Assembly (NCBI RefSeq): GCF_013385425.1
Contig: NZ_JACAQA010000010.1
Coordinates: 62,001 to 126,000, forward strand
DNA from: Pseudomonas gingeri
Lineage (GTDB): Bacteria; Pseudomonadota; Gammaproteobacteria; Pseudomonadales; Pseudomonadaceae
DNA: 64,000 bases
Direction: 5' to 3'
Part shown: piece after piece, positions 8,067 to 16,064 of the stretch
Numbering within the stretch: the stretch's first letter is position 1
How the letters are laid out: the number at the start of each line of letters is the position of its first letter
Notes under the pieces: generated by a model
What the model was told of the DNA's origin: nothing
The model's database searches: none
What the model saw: only the letters and a program-made list of their open reading frames with translations
Program-made: the position numbers and the translations under genes

Positions 8067-9266
8067 CTACACCAACTGCAACCCATTGGGGCGCGCGCCG
8101 GGAAAAACGCTCTGAAGTTGCGCAGTGGACAAACCCCAAGTGCGGCCCAACAGGCCGCCCAGCAAATCGCGGTAGTTGTTCAGCACTGGATAGTCGCGGT
8201 TCTGCAACAGGCTGCCCGGCGCCACTGCCACTTGCTCGCCGACGATGCGCCCACCGTGCACGCTGCCGCCCAGCACCCAGTAGACCGTGCCATGGCCATG
8301 ATCGGTGCCGCGATTGCCGTTCTCGCGAAAGGTGCGGCCAAACTCCGAGACCACCACCACGGTGGTGTCCTTCCACTGATCGCCCATGGCGTCGGCAAAG
8401 GCCGCAAGGCCCTGCCCCAGGTTCGCCAGGTTGTTGGACAGCTGACCCTGGGCGCCGCCCTGGTTGACGTGGGTATCCCAGCCGCCGACATCGACGAAAC
8501 CCAGTCGATACTGATCGCGCATCAGGGTGGCGATACGTCGGGTTTCCGCGGCGAAGTTCTGCGCCGTCTGCGCACCACGCCCGGCCTTGGTCATTTCATC
8601 CTGCAGGTCCTTCGACACTTGCTGGCGCAGTTGCAGGCCGTCGGTTACCGGTGCGGCCAGCGTCGTACCTTTGTACATCGAGGCGAGGATCGAGGACTGG
8701 CGCTCGTCGAACACCGGTTTTGAAACCCCACGCAACGACAGATTGGGAATATCCCGACCGCCCTGGAAACTCAGGGGCAAGGCGTCGGTAAAGGCAATCG
8801 GCGCACTGCCGGGCATGGCCCCGGCCAAACGGGCGAGAAAGCCCGAGCCATAGTGCCCATGCTGGTCGCCGGCCAGCCCGGCCTCGATATTGTCCTGGGT
8901 TTCGAAATGGCTGCGCGACAGGTCGTCGGTGCCGGCAAAGGGCACGAAGGCGAGCTGCTTGCGTTGCCAGAGCGGATAGAGCGAATCGTGCAACACCGGG
9001 TTTAGCCCCCAATGGCCGTCGAGAGCAATGGCGCTGTTGGGGTTGTGCGGGTCGGGCCGGGCAATCGCCAGGGTCGGCCGCGACTCGTAGTAGAAATCGC
9101 TGGCATAGGGCACCAGCAGGTTGTTGCAGTCGTAGCCGCCACGCAGGAACACCATCAGAAAACGCGGTGCCGACGCGGGAGCGGCGAACAACTTGCCGGA
9201 GAACGACAAGGTCGGCAGGGTCGCGGCGGCGACCGCTGAAGCGACCAGAAAGTCTCGACGATTCAT
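8067..9266 (-). CDS. DUF1501 family protein with Tat signal
   Basis: A 399-residue protein of the alkaline-phosphatase-like DUF1501 family. It starts with a twin-arginine signal (MNRRDFLVASAVAAA), so it is likely exported folded. Family motifs are visible: FLMVFLRGGYDCNNLLVPY, SRSHFETQDNIEAG, GWDTHVNQGG and EFGRTFRENGNRGTDHGHG, which carry putative metal ligands. GGAAGG precedes the ATG at 9266. It lies 28 bp downstream of a DUF1800 gene; the two families almost always occur as a pair, but their shared role is not established. Confidence 0.88.
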   Translation of the reverse strand: MNRRDFLVASAVAAATLPTLSFSGKLFAAPASAPRFLMVFLRGGYDCNNLLVPYASDFYYESRPTLAIARPDPHNPNSAIALDGHWGLNPVLHDSLYPLWQRKQLAFVPFAGTDDLSRSHFETQDNIEAGLAGDQHGHYGSGFLARLAGAMPGSAPIAFTDALPLSFQGGRDIPNLSLRGVSKPVFDERQSSILASMYKGTTLAAPVTDGLQLRQQVSKDLQDEMTKAGRGAQTAQNFAAETRRIATLMRDQYRLGFVDVGGWDTHVNQGGAQGQLSNNLANLGQGLAAFADAMGDQWKDTTVVVVSEFGRTFRENGNRGTDHGHGTVYWVLGGSVHGGRIVGEQVAVAPGSLLQNRDYPVLNNYRDLLGGLLGRTWGLSTAQLQSVFPGARPNGLQLV

Positions 9267-9294
9267 CACTGCACCTTCCTTGAAGAGCACGACG

Positions 9295-10833
9295 TTAACG
9301 GTTGTTGAAGTCCGGTGAAGACAACAGGAAGGTGTTCCATTCCTGGGGCGAGGTGGCCTGATTCAGCGCGGCTGTGGTGGCGGCCGACAGATGCGGGCCG
9401 ATGGCCTCGTAATACAACGGCGTGGTGATCATGGGGAAACCGCCCTCGGCCTTGTCACTTCCTTCAGGGGTAAACAACTTGTTGTAGCCCGAGCCGATGG
9501 ACCGGGCGATTTCGAAACGCTTCGACATCTGCCCCGAGCTGGCCCAACCAGCGGCGTCCAACGGCCAGCCGTCCGGGGTCTGCCGGCCGAATACCGGTTC
9601 GCCCAACTGATTGAGCCAGTTGAGCATCGGCCGTGGATTGGCGATGGGCTTGCCGTCGTAAGCCAGGCGTACCGCCGAGACCACGAACTGGGTCGGGTCC
9701 TTGAATTTTTTCCCGGCGCTTTGCAGCAGTTCCGGCGACTCGAAGAGCGTGCGCAACACCTGGGCGATATCGCCATCACTGCGCTGGAAGGTCACGCTCA
9801 TGCGGTCCACCAGGGACTGCGGTGGCTGGTCGGCGACAAAGTATTGCGCCAGTTTGCGCGAGATGAATTGCGCACAGGCTTTCTGCCGGGTGATCAGGTT
9901 CACCGCCTGGGTGATTTCACCGAAACCGCTGCCCTGGATCGATTCGCCCAGCAGCACCTTGTCGGAAAAGTCATGGCGCTTGGGATTGAACTGGAACATC
10001 CCGTCATTCACCACCAACGGCGCCACCCGGGGCCCGAACTTCTGCACCCGGCCATCCAGCGGCCGCACCCCGGCACCGGTAAGGATCAGCGCCAGTTGCT
10101 GGACATCCTGCTGGGTGTAGCCGGAACCGACCCCCAGGGTGTGCAGTTCCATCAGTTCGCGGGCGTAGTTTTCGTTGACCTTGCCATTGGCGTTCTGGGC
10201 ATTGTCGAGAAACTCCAGCATGGCCGGACTCTTCAGGGTCGCCAGGACCAGATCCCTGAACTTGCCCAGGGCATGCGGGCGAATCACCTGTTCTTCGTAG
10301 TCCGCCGCCATCAGGCGTACCGCGCCCTTGCCGGCAAATACGCTGAAGTGATTGAGCCAGAAGCCGACCATCTGCTCCTTGAGCTGGTTGCTGCCATAGA
10401 CCGCCCGTAGCAGGGTGATTTGCCGGGCCTGGTCGGCGGCGTCATTGAGCTGTTGCTGCTGGGCCTTCTTGGCATCGGCCTTGGCATCGCCGTCCGGCAT
10501 CGACTGCAGTTGCTCCTGGCCCTGCTTGAAGGCGAGCAAGGTGGCCTGCAGCGGTTGCGCAAGGATCGGGAACGCGCGCAATTGTGCGTCGATACCCGGC
10601 GGCAACGGGTCACGAATACGGTCGCTCAGTTGCGCCTCGAGCAAGCCGCTACGGCCCATGGCCCGAAAGCGCGCGACGTTCGCCGCGTCCAGGTCGTAAC
10701 CATCGCGCCGCAGCCAGGCCGAATCAGCGGGACTCAACGGCACGACAGGTGCCGCCACGGCGATGACGGGAAGGCCCGCCGCCAGACACACCGACAACCC
10801 CAGACAACGTAGAACAGCACCCGGTACTGGCAT
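9295..10833 (-). CDS. DUF1800 family exported protein
   Basis: A 512-residue protein with a Sec signal peptide (hydrophobic stretch ending near VIAVAAPVV). The DUF1800 signature is seen in VGFWLNHFSVFAGKG, the region IRPHALGKFRDLVLATLKSPAML, the ARELMELHTLGV motif and the later RHDFSDKVLLG. It is the first gene of a pair with the DUF1501 protein; both are predicted to act outside the cytoplasm. No biochemical role is known to me. Confidence 0.87.
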   Translation of the reverse strand: MPVPGAVLRCLGLSVCLAAGLPVIAVAAPVVPLSPADSAWLRRDGYDLDAANVARFRAMGRSGLLEAQLSDRIRDPLPPGIDAQLRAFPILAQPLQATLLAFKQGQEQLQSMPDGDAKADAKKAQQQQLNDAADQARQITLLRAVYGSNQLKEQMVGFWLNHFSVFAGKGAVRLMAADYEEQVIRPHALGKFRDLVLATLKSPAMLEFLDNAQNANGKVNENYARELMELHTLGVGSGYTQQDVQQLALILTGAGVRPLDGRVQKFGPRVAPLVVNDGMFQFNPKRHDFSDKVLLGESIQGSGFGEITQAVNLITRQKACAQFISRKLAQYFVADQPPQSLVDRMSVTFQRSDGDIAQVLRTLFESPELLQSAGKKFKDPTQFVVSAVRLAYDGKPIANPRPMLNWLNQLGEPVFGRQTPDGWPLDAAGWASSGQMSKRFEIARSIGSGYNKLFTPEGSDKAEGGFPMITTPLYYEAIGPHLSAATTAALNQATSPQEWNTFLLSSPDFNNR

Positions 10834-11097
10834 ATCAAGAGGCTTCCAAAGGTGAGAACGGCAGTAATCCTTTCATCCCCAGTGTCTGTCGAACTGGCTG
10901 TACCAATGCTGACAAATGCGCATTCAGTTCTATCCTGCCAGAGGTCTGTGACAAGCGGCTTTTGCCGCAAAAAGACTGTGTCGGGTTCAGGATCCGGACA
11001 GATACATACTGTTACAACAAGCGTAGCCGGTGAGAAAACACGGCAACGATCCGTTCGCCAGGCGCGTGCCGTGGGCGGACCATCCCGAGGAGGCAAC
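10834..11097. other. Divergent promoter region between DUF1800 and lipoprotein genes
   Basis: About 264 bp with no supported gene. It must hold the promoters of both genes. I see no clear operator in it. Confidence 0.35.
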
Positions 11098-11439
11098 ATG
11101 TTTTTACGTTACGCAGCACTTGCAGCGGTAGTCGTGGCGGCTTCCGGTTGCGTACAGGAACGCGTGGTTCACGATCGCCAGGTGGTGGTCGAACGGCCCG
11201 CGCCGCAATACGTGGAAGTGGTGGCTCCGCAGCCACCACCGCAGGAAGTGATCGAAGTGGAGCCGGCCTATCGCCCTGGATTTATCTGGGCACGGGGTTA
11301 CTGGCATTGGGACGGGCGACGCTATGTAGCGATGCACGGTCATTGGGAACCGGTGCGCCAGGGTTATCGCTATGTACACCCGCACTGGGAACGGCATAAC
11401 GATGGCTGGCATTTGCGTGCCGGGGCCTGGATCAACTGA
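11098..11439 (+). CDS. Small lipoprotein with WxxGxW-type repeats
   Basis: A 113-residue protein. The N-terminus carries a lipoprotein signal with lipobox ASGC (Cys18), so it is likely anchored to the outer membrane. The middle is rich in Pro/Val/Glu, and the C-terminal part repeats aromatic blocks: ARGYWHWDGRRYVAMHGHWEP, then PHWERHNDGWHLRAGAW, the pattern of YXWXXGXW-repeat envelope proteins. GAGGAGG lies just before the ATG. Role unknown; a structural or envelope stress role is possible. Confidence 0.83.
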   Translation: MFLRYAALAAVVVAASGCVQERVVHDRQVVVERPAPQYVEVVAPQPPPQEVIEVEPAYRPGFIWARGYWHWDGRRYVAMHGHWEPVRQGYRYVHPHWERHNDGWHLRAGAWIN

Positions 11440-11460
11440 TCCACCGATAGGCTTCCTTTT

Positions 11461-11493
11461 CCTGCAGGAGCGAGCTTGCTTGCTCCTGCAGGG
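11461..11493. repeat. REP-like hairpin
   Basis: CCTGCAGGAGC pairs with GCTCCTGCAGG around GAGCTTGCTT. The GCAGGAGC-GAGCTTGCT core is of the Pseudomonas REP type; here it also sits between convergent genes and may help stop transcription. Confidence 0.6.
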
Positions 11494-11496
11494 GGT

Positions 11497-11997
11497 TCAA
11501 AGCTCGCCCTTCTCCACTTCCGGATGCTCGCTGGAGCCCTCGCCGGTCTTGCGTTGCGGGTGCTCGATCTTCACCGACGGAAACTGCGACGAGGCATAGC
11601 GCACCACCAGGATCGCCAGCGCCAGCAACAGGATCGCACCGGAAAGGTAAACCACGCCCATGTCCGGTGGATTGTGGTGCGACACGTTGGAGATCAGCAG
11701 CCGGGTCAGCGCGGTGATCGCCACGTAGATCAGGAAGCGCACCGGCATATGGTTGGTCTTGAAGTAGATCCCCACCATCGCCCCCAGTTCGAGGTAGATG
11801 AACAGCAGCAGGATGTCGTCGATCTTCAGATGACCCTCTTCGATCATCACCAGAAACTCCATCACCGCCGCCCAGGCAGTCACTCCGCCGATGGCGAACA
11901 GCGCCAGGTAATGAAACGACTCAACCAGCAGGTTGCCCAGGGATTCGGCCACCTGATGCACGTTTTGTCGCAGGTTCTCGGCCCAATTGATTTTCAC
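11497..11997 (-). CDS. PsiE-like inner-membrane protein
   Basis: A 166-residue protein with four hydrophobic segments, resembling the phosphate-starvation-inducible PsiE family: HYLALFAIGGVTAWAAVMEF, then DDILLLFIYLELGAMVGIYF, the conserved MPVRFLIYVAITALTR, and a last helix GAILLLALAILVV. The hydrophilic C-terminal tail is charged. A GTG at 11997 is chosen as start because AGGA precedes it; upstream in-frame sequence reads through a low-complexity leader. Function of the family is unknown. Confidence 0.8.
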   Translation of the reverse strand: MKINWAENLRQNVHQVAESLGNLLVESFHYLALFAIGGVTAWAAVMEFLVMIEEGHLKIDDILLLFIYLELGAMVGIYFKTNHMPVRFLIYVAITALTRLLISNVSHHNPPDMGVVYLSGAILLLALAILVVRYASSQFPSVKIEHPQRKTGEGSSEHPEVEKGEL

Positions 11998-12140
11998 GGT
12001 ACAGGTTCCTTGGTTCGGCTTGATCGAATGATGCGGGTGGAAGATGACTGTTTTCCCTGCATGCAGAAAAAAGGCCAGGGAAAGCGATGAGATGATGATA
12101 ATGCCTGCCGGGGCACGTTGCGGCGGTGCGCCCACCGACA

Positions 12141-12250
12141 CCTTCGCGGCGATGCGGCGTCCCGACAAACCCTGCTCCTACAGTACGGCGTCGTACGCAA
12201 AATTTGTACTCAACGCAGTACTGTAGGAGCAGGGCTTGCCCGCGAAGAGG
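12141..12250. repeat. REPIN-like inverted pair
   Basis: CCTGCTCCTACAG and its complement CTGTAGGAGCAGGG form the ends of an inverted pair, with CTTCGCGG / CCGCGAAG outside. This is the usual REP doublet of P. fluorescens-group genomes. It fills most of the gap between the psiE-like gene and yebG. Confidence 0.75.
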
Positions 12251-12367
12251 CCCCAAAGATCACCCAAGGCCCCCGATGCAGACTCGGTTGTGCATCTGAC
12301 AAACCGTGAAACCGGTCTACATTAAAAAGCCACTACCCAAACCCTGGGGATTCGCTTATGCTTTTAG

Positions 12368-12383
12368 CTGTATATAGATACAG
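12368..12383. promoter_or_regulatory. LexA box (SOS operator) upstream of yebG
   Basis: CTGTATATAGATACAG is a perfect CTG-N10-CAG LexA site with the TATA-rich centre, 44 bp before the yebG start. yebG is a known LexA-regulated gene in enterobacteria, so SOS induction is strongly supported. Confidence 0.92.
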
Positions 12384-12426
12384 TAATTGCAAAACACAAC
12401 TATCGTGAAGGCATGTGAGGTGGTGA

Positions 12427-12693
12427 ATGGCCGTCGAAGTGGTATACCGCAGCAGCCGAGATCTGGAGCGTTTGTTCATGGATAAAGCCGAAGCTGACCG
12501 TCATGACAAAATGCTCGAATTGGCCGAGCTGCTGGCCGAAGTCCTGCAAAAAGCCGTGCCCTCGCTGAGCGAGCAGCAGGTGGAAGAAGCCGGCATCTAC
12601 ATGGCGAAAAACCGCGATGTGTTCGCCCGGGCGTTCAAGAGCCAGCCGGATGCGCTGAGCGAATTGCTCTCGCCCCCTGCCCCTGTCGAATAA
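12427..12693 (+). CDS. yebG: YebG family SOS-induced protein
   Basis: An 88-residue protein matching YebG: opening MAVEVVYRSSRDLERLFMDK, then a helical region with LAELLAEVLQKAVPSLSEQQ and IYMAKNRDVFA. It is a small DNA-damage-inducible protein of uncertain function. A perfect LexA box precedes it. GAGGTGGTGA lies just ahead of the ATG. Confidence 0.93.
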   Translation: MAVEVVYRSSRDLERLFMDKAEADRHDKMLELAELLAEVLQKAVPSLSEQQVEEAGIYMAKNRDVFARAFKSQPDALSELLSPPAPVE

Positions 12694-12723
12694 GACAGCG
12701 CCAGACGGCAGGAACCGGTTCGT

Positions 12724-13743
12724 TCAACGGTAAAGCAGGCGCTCCGCCAGTTCGTCGGCCACCCGCGCCGGCGAGCGCTTTTCCGCCTGGGCATGGGCGA
12801 AGACTTCGGTCAGGCGCGTGCCGATACGGGACAAGTGGGCGGTGATGGTCGACAGTTCCTCGCCCCGGTGCCTGAGGGTGACATAGATCAATCCGCCAGC
12901 GCTGATCACGTAGTCGGGGGCATAAAGAATCCCGCGTTTTTCCAACTGATCGGCAACGCTGATATGGGTCAGCTGGGTGCTGGCCGAACCCGCCACCGCC
13001 GCGCAACGCAGCTGCGCCACGCTCTGGCTGGTGAGCACATTGCCCACGCTGCAAGGGGCGAGAATATCGCATGGGGTACTGAGCAAGGCTTCACAGGCAA
13101 TCGGATGGGCCCCCAGTTGCTCCATGGCCAGTTGCACCTTGCCCGGGTCGGTATCGCTGACCAGCAATTCCGCCCCCGCCGCGTGCAACTGCTCGGCCAG
13201 GGCATAACCGACGTTGCCCAACCCTTGCACCGCCACTCGCAAACCTTCCAGGTTGTCGCTGCCCAGCCGCGCCATGGCGGTGGTGCGAATCCCGGCAAAC
13301 ACGCCCATGGCCGCGTGCGGCGACGGGTCGCCAGCGCTGGTGGTGCTGGTGACGTGCTGGGTGTATTGGGCAATGCAGTCCATGTCGGCGGTGGAGGTCC
13401 CACTGTCGATGGCGGTGATATAGCGCCCGTTGAGCTGCTCGATACAACGGCCGAAGGCTTCGAACAAGGCGGCGCGGCTTTCCACATGGGGCGGACGAAT
13501 GATCACCGCTTTCCCACCGCCCACCGGCAACCCGGCGAGCGCGGCCTTGTAGCTCATGCCTTGGGCCAGGCGAATGGCATCGACCATGGCACTTTCATCG
13601 TCGGGATAGGCCAGGTAACGACAGCCACCCAGCGCCGGCCCGAGGCGACGGTTATGGATGGCAATCACCGCCTTCAACCCGGTTACCGGATCGACACTGA
13701 GGTGCAGCGACTCAAGACGAGTGCTTTGCATGAGAGCGAACAT
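12724..13743 (-). CDS. Leu/Phe/Val dehydrogenase-like protein with altered active-site motifs
   Basis: A 339-residue member of the Glu/Leu/Phe/Val dehydrogenase family, NAD-dependent enzymes that deaminate branched-chain amino acids. The catalytic lysines K66 (GMSYKAALAG) and K78 (GGGKAVI) are present, as is the Rossmann motif GLGNVG (174-179). Two motifs differ from what I expect: the AGSANNQL segment reads AGSASTQL (S255, T256) and the VINAGG segment reads VISAGG (S281). All three are Asn replacements near the substrate/cofactor cleft, so activity or specificity may be changed. It is a single gene. Confidence 0.85.
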   Translation of the reverse strand: MFALMQSTRLESLHLSVDPVTGLKAVIAIHNRRLGPALGGCRYLAYPDDESAMVDAIRLAQGMSYKAALAGLPVGGGKAVIIRPPHVESRAALFEAFGRCIEQLNGRYITAIDSGTSTADMDCIAQYTQHVTSTTSAGDPSPHAAMGVFAGIRTTAMARLGSDNLEGLRVAVQGLGNVGYALAEQLHAAGAELLVSDTDPGKVQLAMEQLGAHPIACEALLSTPCDILAPCSVGNVLTSQSVAQLRCAAVAGSASTQLTHISVADQLEKRGILYAPDYVISAGGLIYVTLRHRGEELSTITAHLSRIGTRLTEVFAHAQAEKRSPARVADELAERLLYR

Positions 13744-13921
13744 CGAGAGGCCCCCTGGATACTGCCTGTAGCGAGTATAGGCTTCGTGGGAAAGCTTGCA
13801 GAAGCAAGCAGGAATAAGACCCAGGCGTTTGCAGTTTTTGCGACATAACCCTCGAGCGCTGCAAGCGGACTGGACGAAAGCCCATCACGGGGCTAAAACA
13901 GAGACTCTGCCGGAGATCTCG

Positions 13922-14725
13922 ATGAACCCCCGCCAAGCCTTTTTCGCCTGCCTGCAACGTACACCGCCCGCCGTGTTTGAAGCAGCCGTGTGGATAGCAG
14001 CCGAACATGACCCGCAGGTCCTGCCTGAATCCGTATTGCGCGATTTCCGCGACTTGCAACAACGGGTCAGCGCCGGCCTGCCGATGCTGCCGGTCAGCGA
14101 GTTGGGCCAGCCGCTGTTGCGGCGGCTGAACGAACTGGGGTTCCAGCAGGACGAGTTCACCCCGCTGCGACCTCACGCGGCACTGCTCGACAAGGTCCTG
14201 CAGCGCAGGCGCGGGCAACCGCTGGCGCTGGCGTTGATCGCCCTGGAACTGGCCCGGCAGTTGGAGATCCCGCTGGTGGGGGTGAATTTTCCCGGGCATT
14301 TCCTGCTGCGGGTGCCGGGGGCCGACCATTTGCTCGACCCGTGTGGCGGCCGGCGCCTTTACCCCAACGACTGCCGCGAACTGCTGGTCCGCCAGTACGG
14401 CCCGAGCACGGTGCTGAAGGCCGAGCACATGCATAACGCCACGCCGGTGCAGATGCTCCAGCGCCTGTCGCGCAATCTGCGGCAATTGCACCAGGCCAAC
14501 GACGACTTCCTCGGGGCCCTGGTGGATGCCGAGCGGGTCCTGGAACTGGGCCAGGCCAATGCTGGCGACTACCTGGCCCGCGCCAGCCTGTACCAGCGCC
14601 TCGATTGCCCACGGGCCGAACGCCATGACCTGGAACGGGCGCTGCTGCTCAGCGAAGACCCGCTCCAACGGCTACGGCTGACGGAACGGCTGGGGCAATT
14701 ACCACCGAATGCGGTGGTGCATTAG
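13922..14725 (+). CDS. SirB1/transglutaminase-like family protein
   Basis: A 267-residue protein of the SirB1 (YchA) family: a transglutaminase-like core with LLDKVLQRRRGQPLALALIALELAR, then the signature VGVNFPGHFLLRV and DPCGGRRLY, followed by a helical TPR-like region (LGALVDAERVLELGQANAGDY). The core cysteine expected of active transglutaminases is not obvious, as is usual here. GGAGATCTCG precedes the ATG at 13922. Function is not established. Confidence 0.82.
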   Translation: MNPRQAFFACLQRTPPAVFEAAVWIAAEHDPQVLPESVLRDFRDLQQRVSAGLPMLPVSELGQPLLRRLNELGFQQDEFTPLRPHAALLDKVLQRRRGQPLALALIALELARQLEIPLVGVNFPGHFLLRVPGADHLLDPCGGRRLYPNDCRELLVRQYGPSTVLKAEHMHNATPVQMLQRLSRNLRQLHQANDDFLGALVDAERVLELGQANAGDYLARASLYQRLDCPRAERHDLERALLLSEDPLQRLRLTERLGQLPPNAVVH

Positions 14726-14793
14726 GCGGTTGTGAGGCGCCATCGAAAAGACCGGTATGCGCTAGCCATCACTTTGTCCGCTTCTGTCGTATC

Positions 14794-14814
14794 GTGTAAT
14801 GAAGATATATACAC
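14794..14814. promoter_or_regulatory. Candidate operator of the toxin-antitoxin pair
   Basis: GTGTA and TACAC flank an AT-rich 11-bp core that includes TATATA, 33 bp before the antitoxin start. ParD-type antitoxins repress their own promoter at such dyads. Weak but well placed. Confidence 0.4.
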
Positions 14815-14846
14815 TACGTCAGTACTTTGTGATGAGATGCCTGTCC

Positions 14847-15125
14847 ATGTCGAAAGAAGCCGTTTTCACGATGAAACTGGAACCCGAACTACGCGCCGAA
14901 TTCATGGCCTGTGCTCAGGCTGTCCATAGGCCTGCGTCCCAAGTGCTGCGCGAACTGATGCGCGATTTTATTCAACGTCAGCACGAATCCCAGGAATATG
15001 AAGCCTTCCTGCATCGTAAGGTCGAGGCGGGACGGGCCTCGATGGAGGCGGGTCGGGGTCGCTCGAATGAAGAGGTTGAGGCCGAATTTGCGGCGCGCCG
15101 CGCGAGTGCGGCCAAGCTGGCGTGA
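14847..15125 (+). CDS. ParD-like ribbon-helix-helix antitoxin
   Basis: A 92-residue protein with a ribbon-helix-helix N-terminus: a strand AVFTMKLEPEL, then helix LRAEFMACAQAVHRP and ASQVLRELMRDFIQR. The C-terminal half is charged and likely disordered until it binds the toxin (EAFLHRKVEAGRASMEAG). It would neutralise the ParE-like toxin encoded next and repress the operon. Its stop overlaps the toxin GTG start by 4 bp. The start at 14847 fits the family; the ribosome site is weak. Confidence 0.85.
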   Translation: MSKEAVFTMKLEPELRAEFMACAQAVHRPASQVLRELMRDFIQRQHESQEYEAFLHRKVEAGRASMEAGRGRSNEEVEAEFAARRASAAKLA

Positions 15126-15403
15126 GCGTTATCTGGACGCCAGAAGCGCAACAAGACCGTGTGGAAATATGGGATTACATCGCAACCGAGACCCCCTATG
15201 GGGCTGCACGGTTGGATGAACTGTTCAGTGCTGCGGCAAACAGACTGGCCACTCACCCCGAGATGGGGCGGCCGGGGACAGTACCCGGCACCCGTGAGCT
15301 GATACCACACGAAAATTATCGTCTGGTGTATGAAATCAACAGCGGAACCGTCTGGATACTAGCGCTGGTGCATACTGCGCGACTGTGGCCATTTGATTCG
15401 TGA
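15122..15403 (+). CDS. ParE/RelE-superfamily toxin
   Basis: A 93-residue protein with the RelE/ParE fold: opening VIWTPEAQQDRVEIWDYIATE, the turn GRPGTVPGTRELIPH, and the C-terminal strands YRLVYEINSGTVWILALVHTAR. ParE toxins poison DNA gyrase; RelE-like ones cleave mRNA on the ribosome, and the sequence alone favours ParE given the ParD-type partner. A GTG start overlaps the antitoxin stop (GTGA). It is complete and convergent with maiA. Confidence 0.87.
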   Translation: MSVIWTPEAQQDRVEIWDYIATETPYGAARLDELFSAAANRLATHPEMGRPGTVPGTRELIPHENYRLVYEINSGTVWILALVHTARLWPFDS

Positions 15404-15413
15404 CTCGCGATCT

Positions 15414-16052
15414 TCAGGCCGGAGTATCCGGCTGATTCGCCGGATGCGCCTGGATAAACGCCGGATGCTGTTCCGCCAGCGCCGCCACCCGGCGAATACG
15501 CGGATAGGCGTCCAGCGATACCTTGAAACGCTGTGCCGCATACAGCTGCGGAATCAGGTACACATCCGCCAGCCCCGGCTCCTTGCCAAAGCAATAACCG
15601 ACCTCGCCAATCAACTGCTCCACCGCCGTCAGCCCCTGGCTGACCCAATGACCGATCCACTCCTGCACCTGGGCATCGTCATGCCCCCACTGGCGCAGCA
15701 GGTTGGTGGTGCCGGAGTTGTGCAACGGATGAATATCGCAACCGATCACCGCCGCCACCGCCCGCGCGCGGGCACGGGTCAGCAGGTCCGAGGCCAGCAG
15801 CGGCGGCTGTGGATAACGTTCCTCGAGAAACTCGATGATCGCCGGCGACTGCGTCAGCACATCCCCGGCATCGGTGCGCAAGGCCGGCACCCGACCCTGG
15901 GGGTTGACCGCCAGGTACGCCGCCTGGCGCTGCTCACCACCGCCCGGGGCGATCAGGTTGATCGGCAGCGCGTGGTAATCCAGGCCCTTGAGGGCCAGGG
16001 CGATCCGCACGCGGTAGGACGAGGTGGAACGGTAATACGTGTAAAGCTCCAT
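15414..16052 (-). CDS. maiA: Maleylacetoacetate isomerase
   Basis: A 212-residue zeta-class GST that isomerises maleylacetoacetate to fumarylacetoacetate using glutathione, the fifth step of tyrosine catabolism. The active-site motif YYRSTSSYRVRIAL is at residues 6-19 and the glutathione-site motif QSPAIIEFLEERYP is present. It is the last gene of hmgA-fahA-maiA, 12 bp after fahA. Confidence 0.95.
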   Translation of the reverse strand: MELYTYYRSTSSYRVRIALALKGLDYHALPINLIAPGGGEQRQAAYLAVNPQGRVPALRTDAGDVLTQSPAIIEFLEERYPQPPLLASDLLTRARARAVAAVIGCDIHPLHNSGTTNLLRQWGHDDAQVQEWIGHWVSQGLTAVEQLIGEVGYCFGKEPGLADVYLIPQLYAAQRFKVSLDAYPRIRRVAALAEQHPAFIQAHPANQPDTPA

Positions 16053-16064
16053 GGTCCTCTCCTC

